The notes beneath the pieces are model-generated. The model had not been told where the DNA came from. It saw only the letters and a list, made by a program, of their open reading frames with translations, and ran no database searches. A DNA stretch of 64,000 nucleotides from Streptomyces sp. NBC_00704 (GTDB lineage: Bacteria; Actinomycetota; Actinomycetes; Streptomycetales; Streptomycetaceae): the NCBI RefSeq assembly GCF_036226605.1, contig NZ_CP109000.1, positions 7,622,501 through 7,686,500 of the forward strand. Reading direction: 5' to 3'. Shown here one piece after another: positions 52,891 through 61,392 of this stretch. The position numbers were made by a program, and so were the translations under genes. The stretch's first letter is position 1, and every line of letters begins with the position of its first letter.

Positions 52891-53694
52891 TCAGCCCAGG
52901 TGACCCATCCTGCGGCTGATCTCCTCGGCGCCCCGCGTCAGCACGGGCGCGAGTTCCCGCATGCGGTCCTCGGTGAAGCGGTAGGCCGGGCCGGAGGCGC
53001 TGAGCGCGGCGATGACCTCGCCCTTGCGGGAGCGGATCGGGGCCGCCATCGCGTGCAGTCCGATCTCCAGCTCCTCCATCGTCACCGCGTAACCGCGCTC
53101 GCGCGCCACGTCGAGGTCCTTCTCCAGCTTGGTCCTGGCGGTCAGGGTGTGCGGCGTCAGCCTCCGCAGCCCGCACGCCTCCAGCACCTCGGCCCGCCGC
53201 CGCTCCGGCAGATGGGCCAGCAGGATCTTGCCGCTGGACGTGGCGTGCACGGGCGTGAGCTGGCCGACCCAGTTGTGGGTGCCGACGGCGCCCGGTCCGC
53301 GCACCTGGTGGAGGTTGACCGCGTAATGCTCTTGCAGTACGGCGATGTTGACGGTCTCGCCGATCTCCTCGCTGAGCCGCTCGCAGACCTGCCGGCCCTG
53401 CTGGGTGACGTCGAGCCGGCCCGTGACGGCGCCGGCGAGCCGCACGATGCCGAACCCCAGCCGGTACTTGCCCCGTTCGGCGCTTTGCTCGACCAGCCCG
53501 CGGGCCTCCAGCGCCCCGAGCAGCCGGAAGGCGGTCGACTTGTGGACGTCGATCTCGGCGGCGACCTCGCTGACACCGGCCTCGCCGCGGCGGGCGAGGA
53601 TCTCCAGCACGCTGACGGCGCGGTCGACGGACTGCACGCCGCTCACCGGCCCGGTCGCCGCGTCCGTTGCGCCCTCTGCCGCGTAGTTGCTCAT
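52891..53694 (-). CDS. IclR-family regulator of the betaine-sarcosine island
   Basis: 267 residues from ATG 53694. The winged HTH (SVLEILARRGEAGVSEVAAE, then IDVHKSTAFRLLGALEARGL) precedes an IclR effector domain (GQLTPVHATSSGKILLAHLP, GYAVTMEELEIGLHAMAAPI, GEVIAALSASGPAYRF). No ribosome binding site precedes ATG, and TATAGT lies only 8-13 bp upstream, so the transcript may be leaderless. TTGCGT overlaps this point, fitting autoregulation. It divides the two operons of the island and diverges from the formaldehyde gene. Confidence 0.92.
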   Translation of the reverse strand: MSNYAAEGATDAATGPVSGVQSVDRAVSVLEILARRGEAGVSEVAAEIDVHKSTAFRLLGALEARGLVEQSAERGKYRLGFGIVRLAGAVTGRLDVTQQGRQVCERLSEEIGETVNIAVLQEHYAVNLHQVRGPGAVGTHNWVGQLTPVHATSSGKILLAHLPERRRAEVLEACGLRRLTPHTLTARTKLEKDLDVARERGYAVTMEELEIGLHAMAAPIRSRKGEVIAALSASGPAYRFTEDRMRELAPVLTRGAEEISRRMGHLG

Positions 53695-53722
53695 GACGCA
53701 ACTATAGGCCGTTGTGTGCAAA
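53694..53722. promoter_or_regulatory. IclR operator candidate at its own start
   Basis: TGACGCAAC (53694-53702) and GTTGTGTGCAAA (53711-53722) carry the GTTGCGCAAC-like half-sites and overlap the -10 and start region of the iclR gene. Confidence 0.45.
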
Positions 53723-53850
53723 GGTCCCGAGGTTCGCGGAGCGGGTCGGCCCTGGCCGGAACCGGTCGCCCGCATGCTCGCACGGCCGCTCCGGTCCGGG
53801 GAAGGGGGCGGCGCCGAAGGGGGAGGGGTGAGTCGGCCGCGGCCGACCTC

Positions 53851-53917
53851 TTGACAGGGGGTGCCCCCGAGGAGACAGTTTGGTCAACGTTGCTCATGGC
53901 GACGATGGTTGCGCTAT
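53851..53917 (+). promoter_or_regulatory. Promoter and operator of the formaldehyde/demethylase/glyA operon
   Basis: TTGACA (53851-53856) with an 17-18 bp spacer to ACAGTT/CAGTTT. The palindrome CAACGTTG (53885-53892) and GTTGCGCTAT (53908-53917) follow downstream. This fits the shared regulator. The 406-bp gap 53695-54100 holds no supported gene. Confidence 0.5.
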
Positions 53918-54100
53918 TCAGAACGCGGAAGCGGACCGGAACGGCAGCCGCCCACGGTCCTCGTCCGGTCACCGCCCCGAACGACCCGCCCTCCGGCCCC
54001 GCGCCGACAGCTCCGAGGCGACCGGCGACCGGCGTCCGCCCGCCAACCCGCACACCCGGCCGAAGCGCGCAGTCGGCCGCCCCCGACGAGGAGATCGACC

Positions 54101-55186
54101 GTGACACACGAGGTACGCGCCGTCGTCGCCCGCGAAAAGGGCGCCCCGGTCTCGCTGGAGACCGTCCTGGTGCCGGACCCCGGCCCCGGAGAGGCGCTGG
54201 TGCGGGTGCAGGCCTGCGGGGTCTGCCACACCGACCTGCACTACCGGGAGGGCGGGATCAACGACGCGTTCCCCTTCCTGCTCGGCCACGAGGCCGCGGG
54301 CGTGGTGGAGTCGGTCGGCGAGGACGTCACCGACGTCGCACCCGGCGACTTCGTCATCCTCAACTGGCGCGCCGTCTGCGGCACCTGCCGGGCCTGCCGC
54401 AGAGGCCGGCCCTGGTACTGCTTCGCCACGCACAACGCCACCCAGCCGATGACGCTGGCCGACGGCACCCCCCTCTCCCCGGCCCTCGGCATCGGCGCCT
54501 TCGCCGAGAAGACCCTGGTCGCCGCCGGACAGTGCACCAAGGTGAACGCGACGGCCGCGCCCGCCGCCGCCGGCCTCCTCGGCTGCGGCGTGATGGCCGG
54601 ATTCGGCGCCGCGGTCCACACCGGTGGCGTGGGACGCGGCGACTCCCTCGCGGTGATCGGCTGCGGAGGCGTGGGCATGGCCGCGATCGCGGGCGGCAAG
54701 GTCGCCGGCGCCGGCCGCATCATCGCCGTCGACGTCGACGAACGGAAACTGAAGTGGGCCGAGCGGTTCGGCGCCACCGACACCGTCGACTCCTCCAGGA
54801 CCGACGCCGTCGAGGCGATCCGCGAACTCACCGGCGGCTTCGGCGCCGACGTCGTCGTGGACGCGGTGGGCCGCCCCGAGACCTTCAAACAGGCCTTCTA
54901 CGCCCGCGACCTGGCCGGCACGGCCGTCCTGGTGGGCGTCCCCACCCCCGAGCTGACCGTCGACCTGCCCCTGCTCGACGTCTTCGGACGCGGCGGCGCC
55001 CTGAAGTCCTCCTGGTACGGCGACTGCCTGCCCTCGCGCGACTTCCCCGCCCTGATCGACCTCTACCTCCAGGGCCGCTTCGACCTCGGCGGGTTCGTCA
55101 CCGAGACCATCGGCCTGGACGACGTCGAGGCCGCGTTCGCCAAGATGCACCACGGCGACGTCCTGCGGTCGGTCGTGGTCCTGTGA
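54101..55186 (+). CDS. S-(hydroxymethyl)mycothiol dehydrogenase
   Basis: 361 residues from GTG 54101 with GAGGAG upstream. Zinc alcohol dehydrogenase: catalytic-zinc site ACGVCHTDLHYREGG and GHEAAG, structural-zinc CGTCRACRRGRPWYC, NAD motif VIGCGGVGMAAIAGG. NDAFPFLLGHEAAG and YCFATHNATQPMTLADG are typical of the mycothiol-dependent formaldehyde dehydrogenase (MscR/AdhE2-like). It oxidises the mycothiol adduct of formaldehyde released during demethylation. TGA overlaps the next start (GTGA). Confidence 0.93.
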   Translation: MTHEVRAVVAREKGAPVSLETVLVPDPGPGEALVRVQACGVCHTDLHYREGGINDAFPFLLGHEAAGVVESVGEDVTDVAPGDFVILNWRAVCGTCRACRRGRPWYCFATHNATQPMTLADGTPLSPALGIGAFAEKTLVAAGQCTKVNATAAPAAAGLLGCGVMAGFGAAVHTGGVGRGDSLAVIGCGGVGMAAIAGGKVAGAGRIIAVDVDERKLKWAERFGATDTVDSSRTDAVEAIRELTGGFGADVVVDAVGRPETFKQAFYARDLAGTAVLVGVPTPELTVDLPLLDVFGRGGALKSSWYGDCLPSRDFPALIDLYLQGRFDLGGFVTETIGLDDVEAAFAKMHHGDVLRSVVVL

Positions 55187-55821
55187 CCGCCCGCATCGAG
55201 CACCTCGTCACCTCCGGCACCTTCGAACTGGACGGCGGCGCCTGGGAGGTCGACAACAACGTCTGGCTGATCGGCGACGACGAAGAGGTCCTCGTCGTCG
55301 ACGCCGCGCACGACGCGGACGCCATCGACGCCGCCGTCGGCGACCGCCGTCTGGTCGCCGTCGTGTGCACGCACGCCCACAACGACCACGTCAACGCCGC
55401 CCCGGCGCTGGCCGCCCGCCACGGCGCGCCCGTCCTGCTCCACCCCGCCGACACGGTGTTGTGGAAAGCGGCGCACGGCGACGGGGCGGGCGCCCCCGGC
55501 TTCCGCGAACTGTCCGAGGGCGAGATCCTGACCGTCGCCGGCACCGGCCTGACGGTGCTCCACACCCCCGGCCACTCGCCCGGAGCGGTCTGCCTCCACG
55601 CGCGCGAACTGAACGCCCTCTTCTCCGGCGACACCCTCTTCCGGGGCGGTCCCGGAGCCACCGGCCGCTCCTTCTCGGACTTCGGCACCATCATCGCCTC
55701 CGTCCGGGACCGGCTGCTGACGCTGCCCCCCGCCACCACCGTGCACACCGGTCATGGCGAGACCACCTCGATCGGGGCCGAGGCGCCCCACCTCGACGAC
55801 TGGATCGCCCGCGGCCACTGA
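55183..55821 (+). CDS. MBL-fold hydrolase coupled to the formaldehyde dehydrogenase
   Basis: 212 residues from GTG 55183. Intact metal motif CTHAHNDHVNAAPA (HxHxDH), then HTPGHSPGAVCLH and LFSGDTLFRGGPGATGR, with the final VHTGHGETT. This glyoxalase-II-like protein is commonly coupled to MscR and is the likely S-formylmycothiol hydrolase, releasing formate. That activity is inferred from context. Confidence 0.88.
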   Translation: MTARIEHLVTSGTFELDGGAWEVDNNVWLIGDDEEVLVVDAAHDADAIDAAVGDRRLVAVVCTHAHNDHVNAAPALAARHGAPVLLHPADTVLWKAAHGDGAGAPGFRELSEGEILTVAGTGLTVLHTPGHSPGAVCLHARELNALFSGDTLFRGGPGATGRSFSDFGTIIASVRDRLLTLPPATTVHTGHGETTSIGAEAPHLDDWIARGH

Positions 55822-55862
55822 ACCGCCCGCCACCGCATCACGATGTTCCCGAAGGTGACTCG

Positions 55863-56996
55863 ATGACCCTCAGTGATCTGCCGCCCAGCCTCGTCCCCAC
55901 GCTGTCCGGCGAGTACTACACGGACCCCGGAGTCTTCGCCCAGGAGCAGGAGCACATCTTCGAGGCCATGTGGTTCTGCGTCGCGCGCGCCTCCGAGCTG
56001 GCGAAACCGGGCGCGTTCCGGACCGTCGACGTGGGCCGTGAGAGCGTCCTGGTCACCCGGGCGCGGGACGGTTCGGTCAAGGCCTTCTTCAATGTCTGCC
56101 GGCATCGGGGGGCGCGGTTGTGCACGCAGGAGAGCGGCGAGGTCAGGCGGGCGTTCCAGTGTCCGTATCACGCGTGGACGTACGGTCTGGACGGCGGGCT
56201 GGTGGCGGCGCCGAATTTGACGTCGATGCCGGACGTGGACCGGAGTGCGTACGGTCTGGCGGCGGTGCATGTGCGGGAGTGGCTGGGTTATGTGTGGGTG
56301 TGCCTCGCGCAGGAGCCGCCGTCCTTCGAGGAGGAGGTCATGGGCGCGGTGGTCGAGCGGCTCGGTGACGTGGGGTCGATCGAGCGGTACGGCGTCGAGG
56401 GGCTTTCGGTGGGGCGGCGGATCAGGTACGACGTGCGGGCGAACTGGAAGCTGATCATCGAGAACTTCATGGAGTGCTATCACTGTGCGACGATCCATCC
56501 CGAACTCACGGAGGTGCTGCCGGAGTTCGCGGACGGGTATGCCGCTCAGTACTACGTGGGGCACGGTGCGCAGTTCGGGGAGGAGGTGCGGGGGTTCACC
56601 GTCGACGGCTCGGAGGGGCTGGAGCGCATTCCGGGGGTGTCCGAGGAGCAGGACCGGCGCTATTACGCGATCACCGTGCGGCCGCAGGTCTTCGTCAACC
56701 TGGTTCCCGATCATGTGATCTTCCACCGTATGTATCCGGTGGCCGCCGACCGTACGGTCGTCGAGTGCGACTGGCTCTACCTGCCGCATGTCGTGGAGAG
56801 CGGCATGGACGTGGGCCGGTCCGTGGAGCTCTTCGACCGGGTCAACCGGCAGGACTTCGACGCCTGCGAGCGCACACAGCCCGGCATGGGTTCACGGCTG
56901 TATGCCAAGGGCGGTGTCCTGGTGCCCAGCGAGCACCACATCGGCGCGTTCCACACCTGGCTGCTGAACAAGCTCGGCACCGGCCCCGCGCACTGA
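55863..56996 (+). CDS. Rieske oxygenase alpha subunit, glycine betaine demethylase-like
   Basis: 377 residues from ATG 55863. The Rieske [2Fe-2S] ligands are Cys79 and His81 (NVCRHRGARLC) and Cys100 and His103 (FQCPYHAWTYG). The mononuclear iron site is in ENFMECYHCATIHPE (His207, His212). The size and context fit the GbcA-type enzyme converting glycine betaine to dimethylglycine and formaldehyde. The expected reductase (GbcB) is not in the window. From about 56100 the codons shift to more T/G third bases (TAT, GTG, GGG) than in the neighbours. Confidence 0.9.
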   Translation: MTLSDLPPSLVPTLSGEYYTDPGVFAQEQEHIFEAMWFCVARASELAKPGAFRTVDVGRESVLVTRARDGSVKAFFNVCRHRGARLCTQESGEVRRAFQCPYHAWTYGLDGGLVAAPNLTSMPDVDRSAYGLAAVHVREWLGYVWVCLAQEPPSFEEEVMGAVVERLGDVGSIERYGVEGLSVGRRIRYDVRANWKLIIENFMECYHCATIHPELTEVLPEFADGYAAQYYVGHGAQFGEEVRGFTVDGSEGLERIPGVSEEQDRRYYAITVRPQVFVNLVPDHVIFHRMYPVAADRTVVECDWLYLPHVVESGMDVGRSVELFDRVNRQDFDACERTQPGMGSRLYAKGGVLVPSEHHIGAFHTWLLNKLGTGPAH

Positions 56997-57015
56997 CCCG
57001 GCCCCGGCTGCCGCA

Positions 57016-57046
57016 CCCCTCCTCCCTCCCTCCCTCCCTCCCTCCG
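57016..57046. repeat. Pyrimidine tract (CTCC)n
   Basis: CCCTCCTCCCTCCCTCCCTC continues to about 57046, between the Rieske gene and glyA. It makes a pure C/T strand of about 30 bases that could slip or form triplex DNA. Confidence 0.8.
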
Positions 57047-57072
57047 TCCCGGACCCGCACAGGAGACCGCTG

Positions 57073-58332
57073 ATGAGCCTGCTCAACCAGTCCCTGCACG
57101 ACCTCGACCCCGAGATCGCCGCCGCCGTCGACGCCGAGCTGAACCGCCAGCAGTCCACCCTGGAGATGATCGCCTCGGAGAACTTCGCCCCGGTGGCCGT
57201 CATGGAGGCCCAGGGCACGGTCCTGACCAACAAGTACGCCGAGGGCTACCCGGGCCGCCGCTACTACGGCGGCTGCGAGCACGTCGACGTCACCGAGCAG
57301 ATCGCCATCGACCGCCTCAAGGACCTCTTCGGCGCCGAGTACGCCAACGTCCAGCCGCATTCCGGCGCCTCCGCCAACCAGGCCGCCCTGTTCGCCCTGG
57401 CCCAGCCCGGCGACACCGTCCTCGGCCTGGACCTGGCCCACGGCGGCCATCTGACCCACGGGATGCGGCTGAACTTCTCCGGCAGGCAGTTCACCGTCGT
57501 GCCCTACCACGTCGACGACTCCGGCCTGGTCGACATGGACGAGGTCGAGCGGCTCGCCAAGGAGCACCGCCCGAAGGTGATCATCGCGGGCTGGTCCGCC
57601 TACCCGCGGCAGCTGGACTTCGCCGAGTTCCGCCGGATCGCCGACGAGACCGGCGCGTATCTGTGGGTCGACATGGCCCACTTCGCCGGGCTGGTCGCGG
57701 CCGGGCTGCACCCCAACCCGGTCGCGTACGCGGACGTGGTCACCTCCACCACCCACAAGACCCTCGGCGGCCCCCGCGGCGGCATCATCCTCGCCCGGAG
57801 CAAGGAGTTCGCGAAGAAGCTCAACTCGTCGGTGTTCCCCGGCTTCCAGGGCGGACCGCTGGAGCATGTCATCGCGGCGAAAGCGGTCTCCTTCAAGGTC
57901 GCGGCGAGCGAGGAGTTCAGGGAGCGCCAGCGGCGCACCGTCGAGGGCGCCAGGATCCTCGCCGAGCGGCTGACCGCGCCCGACGCCCGCGAGGCCGGCG
58001 TCGACGTGCTGTCCGGCGGCACGGACGTGCACCTGATCCTGGTCGACCTGCGCGAGTCGCAGCTCGACGGGCAGCAGGCCGAGGACCGTCTCCACGAGGT
58101 CGGCATCACCGTCAACCGCAACGCGGTCCCCAACGACCCACGCCCCCCGATGGTCACCTCGGGCCTGCGCATCGGCACCCCCGCCCTGGCCACCCGCGGC
58201 TTCACCGCCGAGGACTTCACCGAGGTCGCCGACGTCATCGCGGAGGCGCTGAAGCCGACGTACGACGCCGAAGCCCTCAGGACCCGGGTCACGGCACTGG
58301 CCGGCAAGCACCCGCTCTACCCCGGCCTGTGA
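57073..58332 (+). CDS. glyA: Serine hydroxymethyltransferase
   Basis: 419 residues from ATG 57073, AGGAGA 6 bases upstream. Motifs: LEMIASENFAPVAVMEAQGT, EGYPGRRYYGGCEHVDVTEQ, and the PLP lysine in TSTTHKTLGGPRGGIIL. It interconverts glycine plus methylene-THF with serine, drawing off both products of sarcosine oxidation. This copy belongs to the catabolic operon; a housekeeping copy would be expected elsewhere. Confidence 0.96.
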   Translation: MSLLNQSLHDLDPEIAAAVDAELNRQQSTLEMIASENFAPVAVMEAQGTVLTNKYAEGYPGRRYYGGCEHVDVTEQIAIDRLKDLFGAEYANVQPHSGASANQAALFALAQPGDTVLGLDLAHGGHLTHGMRLNFSGRQFTVVPYHVDDSGLVDMDEVERLAKEHRPKVIIAGWSAYPRQLDFAEFRRIADETGAYLWVDMAHFAGLVAAGLHPNPVAYADVVTSTTHKTLGGPRGGIILARSKEFAKKLNSSVFPGFQGGPLEHVIAAKAVSFKVAASEEFRERQRRTVEGARILAERLTAPDAREAGVDVLSGGTDVHLILVDLRESQLDGQQAEDRLHEVGITVNRNAVPNDPRPPMVTSGLRIGTPALATRGFTAEDFTEVADVIAEALKPTYDAEALRTRVTALAGKHPLYPGL

Positions 58333-58521
58333 CGGACACCGGCAATCCCAGCGGGGACCTGCCGTCCAGACGCGCACGCCCCAGCCGACCTCACGGTGCG
58401 CATCAAGCTCGACGACACCGGGCTGCCCCATCCGTTCCGCACGGGCGACGAACTCGCCAGGCGGACCGGATTCGCGTAGCGGCGAAGCGCTCGCGCACCT
58501 GCGCCCCGGTGGTCACGCGAG

Positions 58522-59046
58522 TCAGCGGAGGCGGGGCACCACGTCCCGTGCCGCGTGGCTCAGGATCCGCAGGTCGTCCATGAAACGTTGGCGGTGGGAG
58601 GCGGGTAGGGGCCCGAGGAAGTACTGCTCGATGTTCGTCACGTGCACCCGTGCCGCCTGTACCGCCTTCTCTTCGCCCAGCCTGGTCAGGCGCACCAACC
58701 GGCCTCGCCGGTCGTCAGGATCGTCACCCCGTTCGACCAGTCCTGCGTCGGCCATCCGGTCGACCAGGCGGGTCACGCCACCTGAGGTGAGCACCTGCTC
58801 GCGGCTGATCGCCCTCATCGACAGCCCCGGGGCGCCGGCCCGGCCGAGGACCAACAGCACCTCGAACATCAAGTGGCTGATCCCGCACTCCTGCTCGATC
58901 GCCCGCCCCAGCACGTACTCCAACCGATTGGCCGCACCCTGCAATCGCCCGAACGCCACGACCAGCTCATGGTCCGCCGCGTCCTTCGCCGTTGAGATCC
59001 CGGCCCGCTCGGCCCCGTTTCTGGCATCCATCCCCCGATCATGCAC
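58522..59046 (-). CDS. MarR-family transcriptional regulator
   Basis: 174 residues from ATG 59046 (ATG 59031 is also in frame). Winged HTH: LMFEVLLVLGRAGAPGLSMR, AISREQVLTSGGVTRLVDRM, VERGDDPDDRRGRLVRLT (beta-wing with the typical DxRxR). It is the last of four minus-strand genes whose other products look like redox or stress enzymes, and may control them through the dyad at 61375-61392. Confidence 0.93.
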   Translation of the reverse strand: MHDRGMDARNGAERAGISTAKDAADHELVVAFGRLQGAANRLEYVLGRAIEQECGISHLMFEVLLVLGRAGAPGLSMRAISREQVLTSGGVTRLVDRMADAGLVERGDDPDDRRGRLVRLTRLGEEKAVQAARVHVTNIEQYFLGPLPASHRQRFMDDLRILSHAARDVVPRLR

Positions 59047-59192
59047 CGGCAGGCACCAGATGTGGTTGCGGGGGGTCGCACTGAGCCTGCTCGCATCCTG
59101 GGCAGCCCCTCAGGACGCCCCCGCGCCCGTACGACCGGGCACAGGGGTCGCCCCCGCAGGACCTGAGGCGCAGGTCCTCGCCCGAGAAGCCC

Positions 59193-59612
59193 TCAGGCCG
59201 TCATGGCGTCGCGGACGAGTGCGGTGTCGACGAACTGCTCGAAGCGGACGATACGGCCGCCGCGGACGACGAAGGCATGGGCGACGCGGACGTCGATGTC
59301 CTTGCCGGTGGCCTTGTTGGTCGCGGTGTAGCGGGCCAGGACGACGACCCTCTCGCCGTCGACGACGTAGGTGTCGTCGTGGGCGGCCCAGCCCTCCCAG
59401 TCCGCGCCGAGCTTCTCCATGACGTGGGAGGTGACACCGGTGGGGGTCCGGTAGGTGCCGGCCAGCGGGAAGCCGGCCATCTCGGTCCATTCGACGTCGT
59501 CGGCGAGGGTGGCGCGCAGGGCCTCCAGGTCGCCGTTGGCGGACGCGATGTACTGACGGCGAACGACGTCGGCGGGAGCGGTGGAGGTCTGGAAGTCGGT
59601 GGTCTCACACAT
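59193..59612 (-). CDS. NTF2-like / SnoaL-like protein
   Basis: 139 residues from ATG 59612. SnoaL-like cone fold: VVRRQYIASANGDLEALRAT, LADDVEWTEMAGFPLAGTYR, DDTYVVDGERVVVLARY, AHAFVVRGGRIVRFEQFVD. It is a small ligand-binding or isomerase-type domain of unknown substrate, in a run with MarR, MBL and DsbA-like genes. Confidence 0.9.
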   Translation of the reverse strand: MCETTDFQTSTAPADVVRRQYIASANGDLEALRATLADDVEWTEMAGFPLAGTYRTPTGVTSHVMEKLGADWEGWAAHDDTYVVDGERVVVLARYTATNKATGKDIDVRVAHAFVVRGGRIVRFEQFVDTALVRDAMTA

Positions 59613-59775
59613 GGGACAGGGCCTTTCTCAGGCGGGGTCGGGATCCGTGGTGTCAGGGCACGGGGCTGCCGGGGCGGCGGCGAGACAGTGTGGAGCCGGG
59701 GGCCGCGGGCGGGACAGGCCGATCGGATGGCGGGCCCGGAGTGGTCGGCTCGGATACCGCCGCCGGTGGTGCTCA

Positions 59776-59827
59776 CCGGGCACGAGCACCCCGGCCGGCG
59801 CGCGTCGGCCGCGGTGCTCGTGCCCGG
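59776..59827 (-). terminator. Terminator of the MBL/DsbA-like genes
   Basis: CCGGGCACGAGCACC (59776-59790) pairs perfectly with GGTGCTCGTGCCCGG (59813-59827), just after the MBL stop at 59844 on the minus strand. It separates this pair from the NTF2-like gene. Confidence 0.75.
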
Positions 59828-59843
59828 TCCGTGGCCGGGACGG

Positions 59844-60650
59844 TCAGCCCCACTTCATCTCGCCCTTGGCGACCTTGGCGCCGAGCTGAGCGGCGATCAG
59901 CATGCCGTGGTCCGGGTAGCGCTTGACCAGCGCTTCGGTCAGCGCGGCGCCGTCGGCCGCCTTGCCGAGCTCCTCCTCGAAGGCGATCAGGTAGTCGCGG
60001 GTGGCGGTGATGGCGGAGGCGTCGGCCGCGGTGTCGGGCAGACGGTGGCCGGGGACGACCAGCCGCGGGTCGAGCGCGGCCATCTCGTCGAGCAGGGCGA
60101 CCCAGGCGGCGCGGGACTCGGGGGTGGCGGTGTCGGCGACCCAGACGTGCTCCTGCTGGAACAGCAGGACGCCGCCGAGCAGGGCGCGGTGCCCGTCCTG
60201 CCACAGGTAGTGGCGGTCGGGCAGCGTGGCCGGTCCGCCCTTGAGCTCGAAGCGGTGGCCTTCCAGGACGAGGTCCCCGGTGAGCGGCTCCAGGTCGACC
60301 AGGCGGGTGGGGAGATTCGGGCCGAGCGCCTCCCACGCCTTGAGCTTGCCTTCGTACGTGGCCTTGATGTGCTCGATGACGATCGGGGTGGCGACGAAGC
60401 GCGCGGCGGGGAAGGCGTCGGCGATGACTTCGGCGCCGAAGTAGAAGTCGGGGTCGGCATGGCTGACGAAGACGGTGGTCAGGGTCTTGCCGGAGTCCAG
60501 GACCTCGGCGGCCAGGCGGTGGCCGTCGGCGCGGGTGAAGGCGGCGTCGACCAGGAGGGCCTCGCTCTCGCCGGTGACCAGGGTGGCGGTCTTGTTCTTC
60601 GACCCGGCGGGGAAGTCCAGGTCGAGGATCGTGAAGTTCAGGGTGCTCAT
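59844..60650 (-). CDS. MBL-fold protein with altered metal motif
   Basis: 268 residues from ATG 60650. The fold is clear (TATLVTGESEALLVDAAFTR, TVFVSHADPDFYFGAEVIAD, VVPGHRLPDT). The usual T-H-x-H-x-D-H reads S-H-A-D-P-D-F, so two metal-binding histidines are replaced. It may bind one metal or act differently from a normal hydrolase. It follows the DsbA-like gene by 48 bp and is probably co-transcribed. Confidence 0.88.
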   Translation of the reverse strand: MSTLNFTILDLDFPAGSKNKTATLVTGESEALLVDAAFTRADGHRLAAEVLDSGKTLTTVFVSHADPDFYFGAEVIADAFPAARFVATPIVIEHIKATYEGKLKAWEALGPNLPTRLVDLEPLTGDLVLEGHRFELKGGPATLPDRHYLWQDGHRALLGGVLLFQQEHVWVADTATPESRAAWVALLDEMAALDPRLVVPGHRLPDTAADASAITATRDYLIAFEEELGKAADGAALTEALVKRYPDHGMLIAAQLGAKVAKGEMKWG

Positions 60651-60698
60651 GGGGTGACTCCTGGTGGGAAGAGGCTGGAGGATCAGAGGGGTGGGGGA

Positions 60699-61316
60699 TC
60701 AGGCGTTGTGTGCGGCCGCGAGGCGTGCGTCGACCTCGTCGGCGGTGGCGTGGCCGATGGCCACAACGGTGATGCGGTCGCCGTCGGCGGCGAGCAGGGT
60801 GGGGAAGCCGGTGACCCCCAGCTCGGCGGACCGGCGGAAGTCGGCCTCGGCGGCGGCCTGCGATGCGGGGGCCTCGAAGGCGGCGACGACCGCGTCGGCG
60901 TCCAGACCGGCCGCCTCGGCGACCGTCCGGTAGGTGGCCGGCTCGGACAGGCTCAGACCATCCACGTAGAAGGCGCGCTGAAGGGCGGGGGCCAACTCCG
61001 CCAGGCGGTCGGGAGCCGCCTCTCGCAGGGCGGCCATGCCGCGGGCGGCGTCCTCGGAGTCCATGACGAACGTCCCGTCGGCGATCAGCTGCCCGTACGC
61101 CTCGCCGAACTCGGCACCGGTCAGTTCGCTGATCTTGGCATTGGAGCCCTGGACGTAGCCGAACTCGCGGATCGGCACCCGCCGCTCCCCGAGGAACAGG
61201 CCGCCGGAAACCACCTCCACCTCGAGTTCCGGGTGGCGGGTGACGACTTCGCGCAGGGTGCCGGAGAACCCGTGCGACCAGCCGCAGTAGGCGTCGAAGA
61301 CGTGGACGAGCTTCAT
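60699..61316 (-). CDS. DsbA-family (FrnE/DSBA-like) thioredoxin-fold protein
   Basis: 205 residues from ATG 61316. KLVHVFDAYCGWSHGFSGTL holds a single active-site Cys11 (CGWS instead of CxxC). The helical insert (GEAYGQLIADGTFVMDSEDA) and GVTGFPTLLAADGDRITVVA carry the cis-Pro loop. It is cytosolic, with no signal peptide, and may be a glutathione- or mycothiol-linked isomerase/reductase. First gene of the minus-strand group. Confidence 0.9.
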   Translation of the reverse strand: MKLVHVFDAYCGWSHGFSGTLREVVTRHPELEVEVVSGGLFLGERRVPIREFGYVQGSNAKISELTGAEFGEAYGQLIADGTFVMDSEDAARGMAALREAAPDRLAELAPALQRAFYVDGLSLSEPATYRTVAEAAGLDADAVVAAFEAPASQAAAEADFRRSAELGVTGFPTLLAADGDRITVVAIGHATADEVDARLAAAHNA

Positions 61317-61374
61317 CGGGACCTCGTTGCGGGAGGGCGCCTGCCGGATGCGAGCGCTACTCCTGACACAACAG

Positions 61375-61392
61375 TATCTGCCCAGTCAGATA
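61375..61392. promoter_or_regulatory. MarR-type operator candidate upstream of the DsbA-like gene
   Basis: TATCTG-CCCAGT-CAGATA is a perfect 6-6-6 inverted repeat 59 bp upstream of the DsbA-like start. Its length and spacing fit MarR dimers. Confidence 0.5.

Noticed and set aside
58333..58521. Short frame reading VRIKLDDTGLPHPFRTGDEL
   Set aside because: Only about 27 codons from a GTG without a ribosome binding site, in no family I know. It may be a remnant, but this is not supportable.
59158..59178. AGGACCT/AGGTCCT hairpin after the NTF2-like gene
   Set aside because: A 7-bp stem with a 7-base loop is too weak to call a terminator with confidence.
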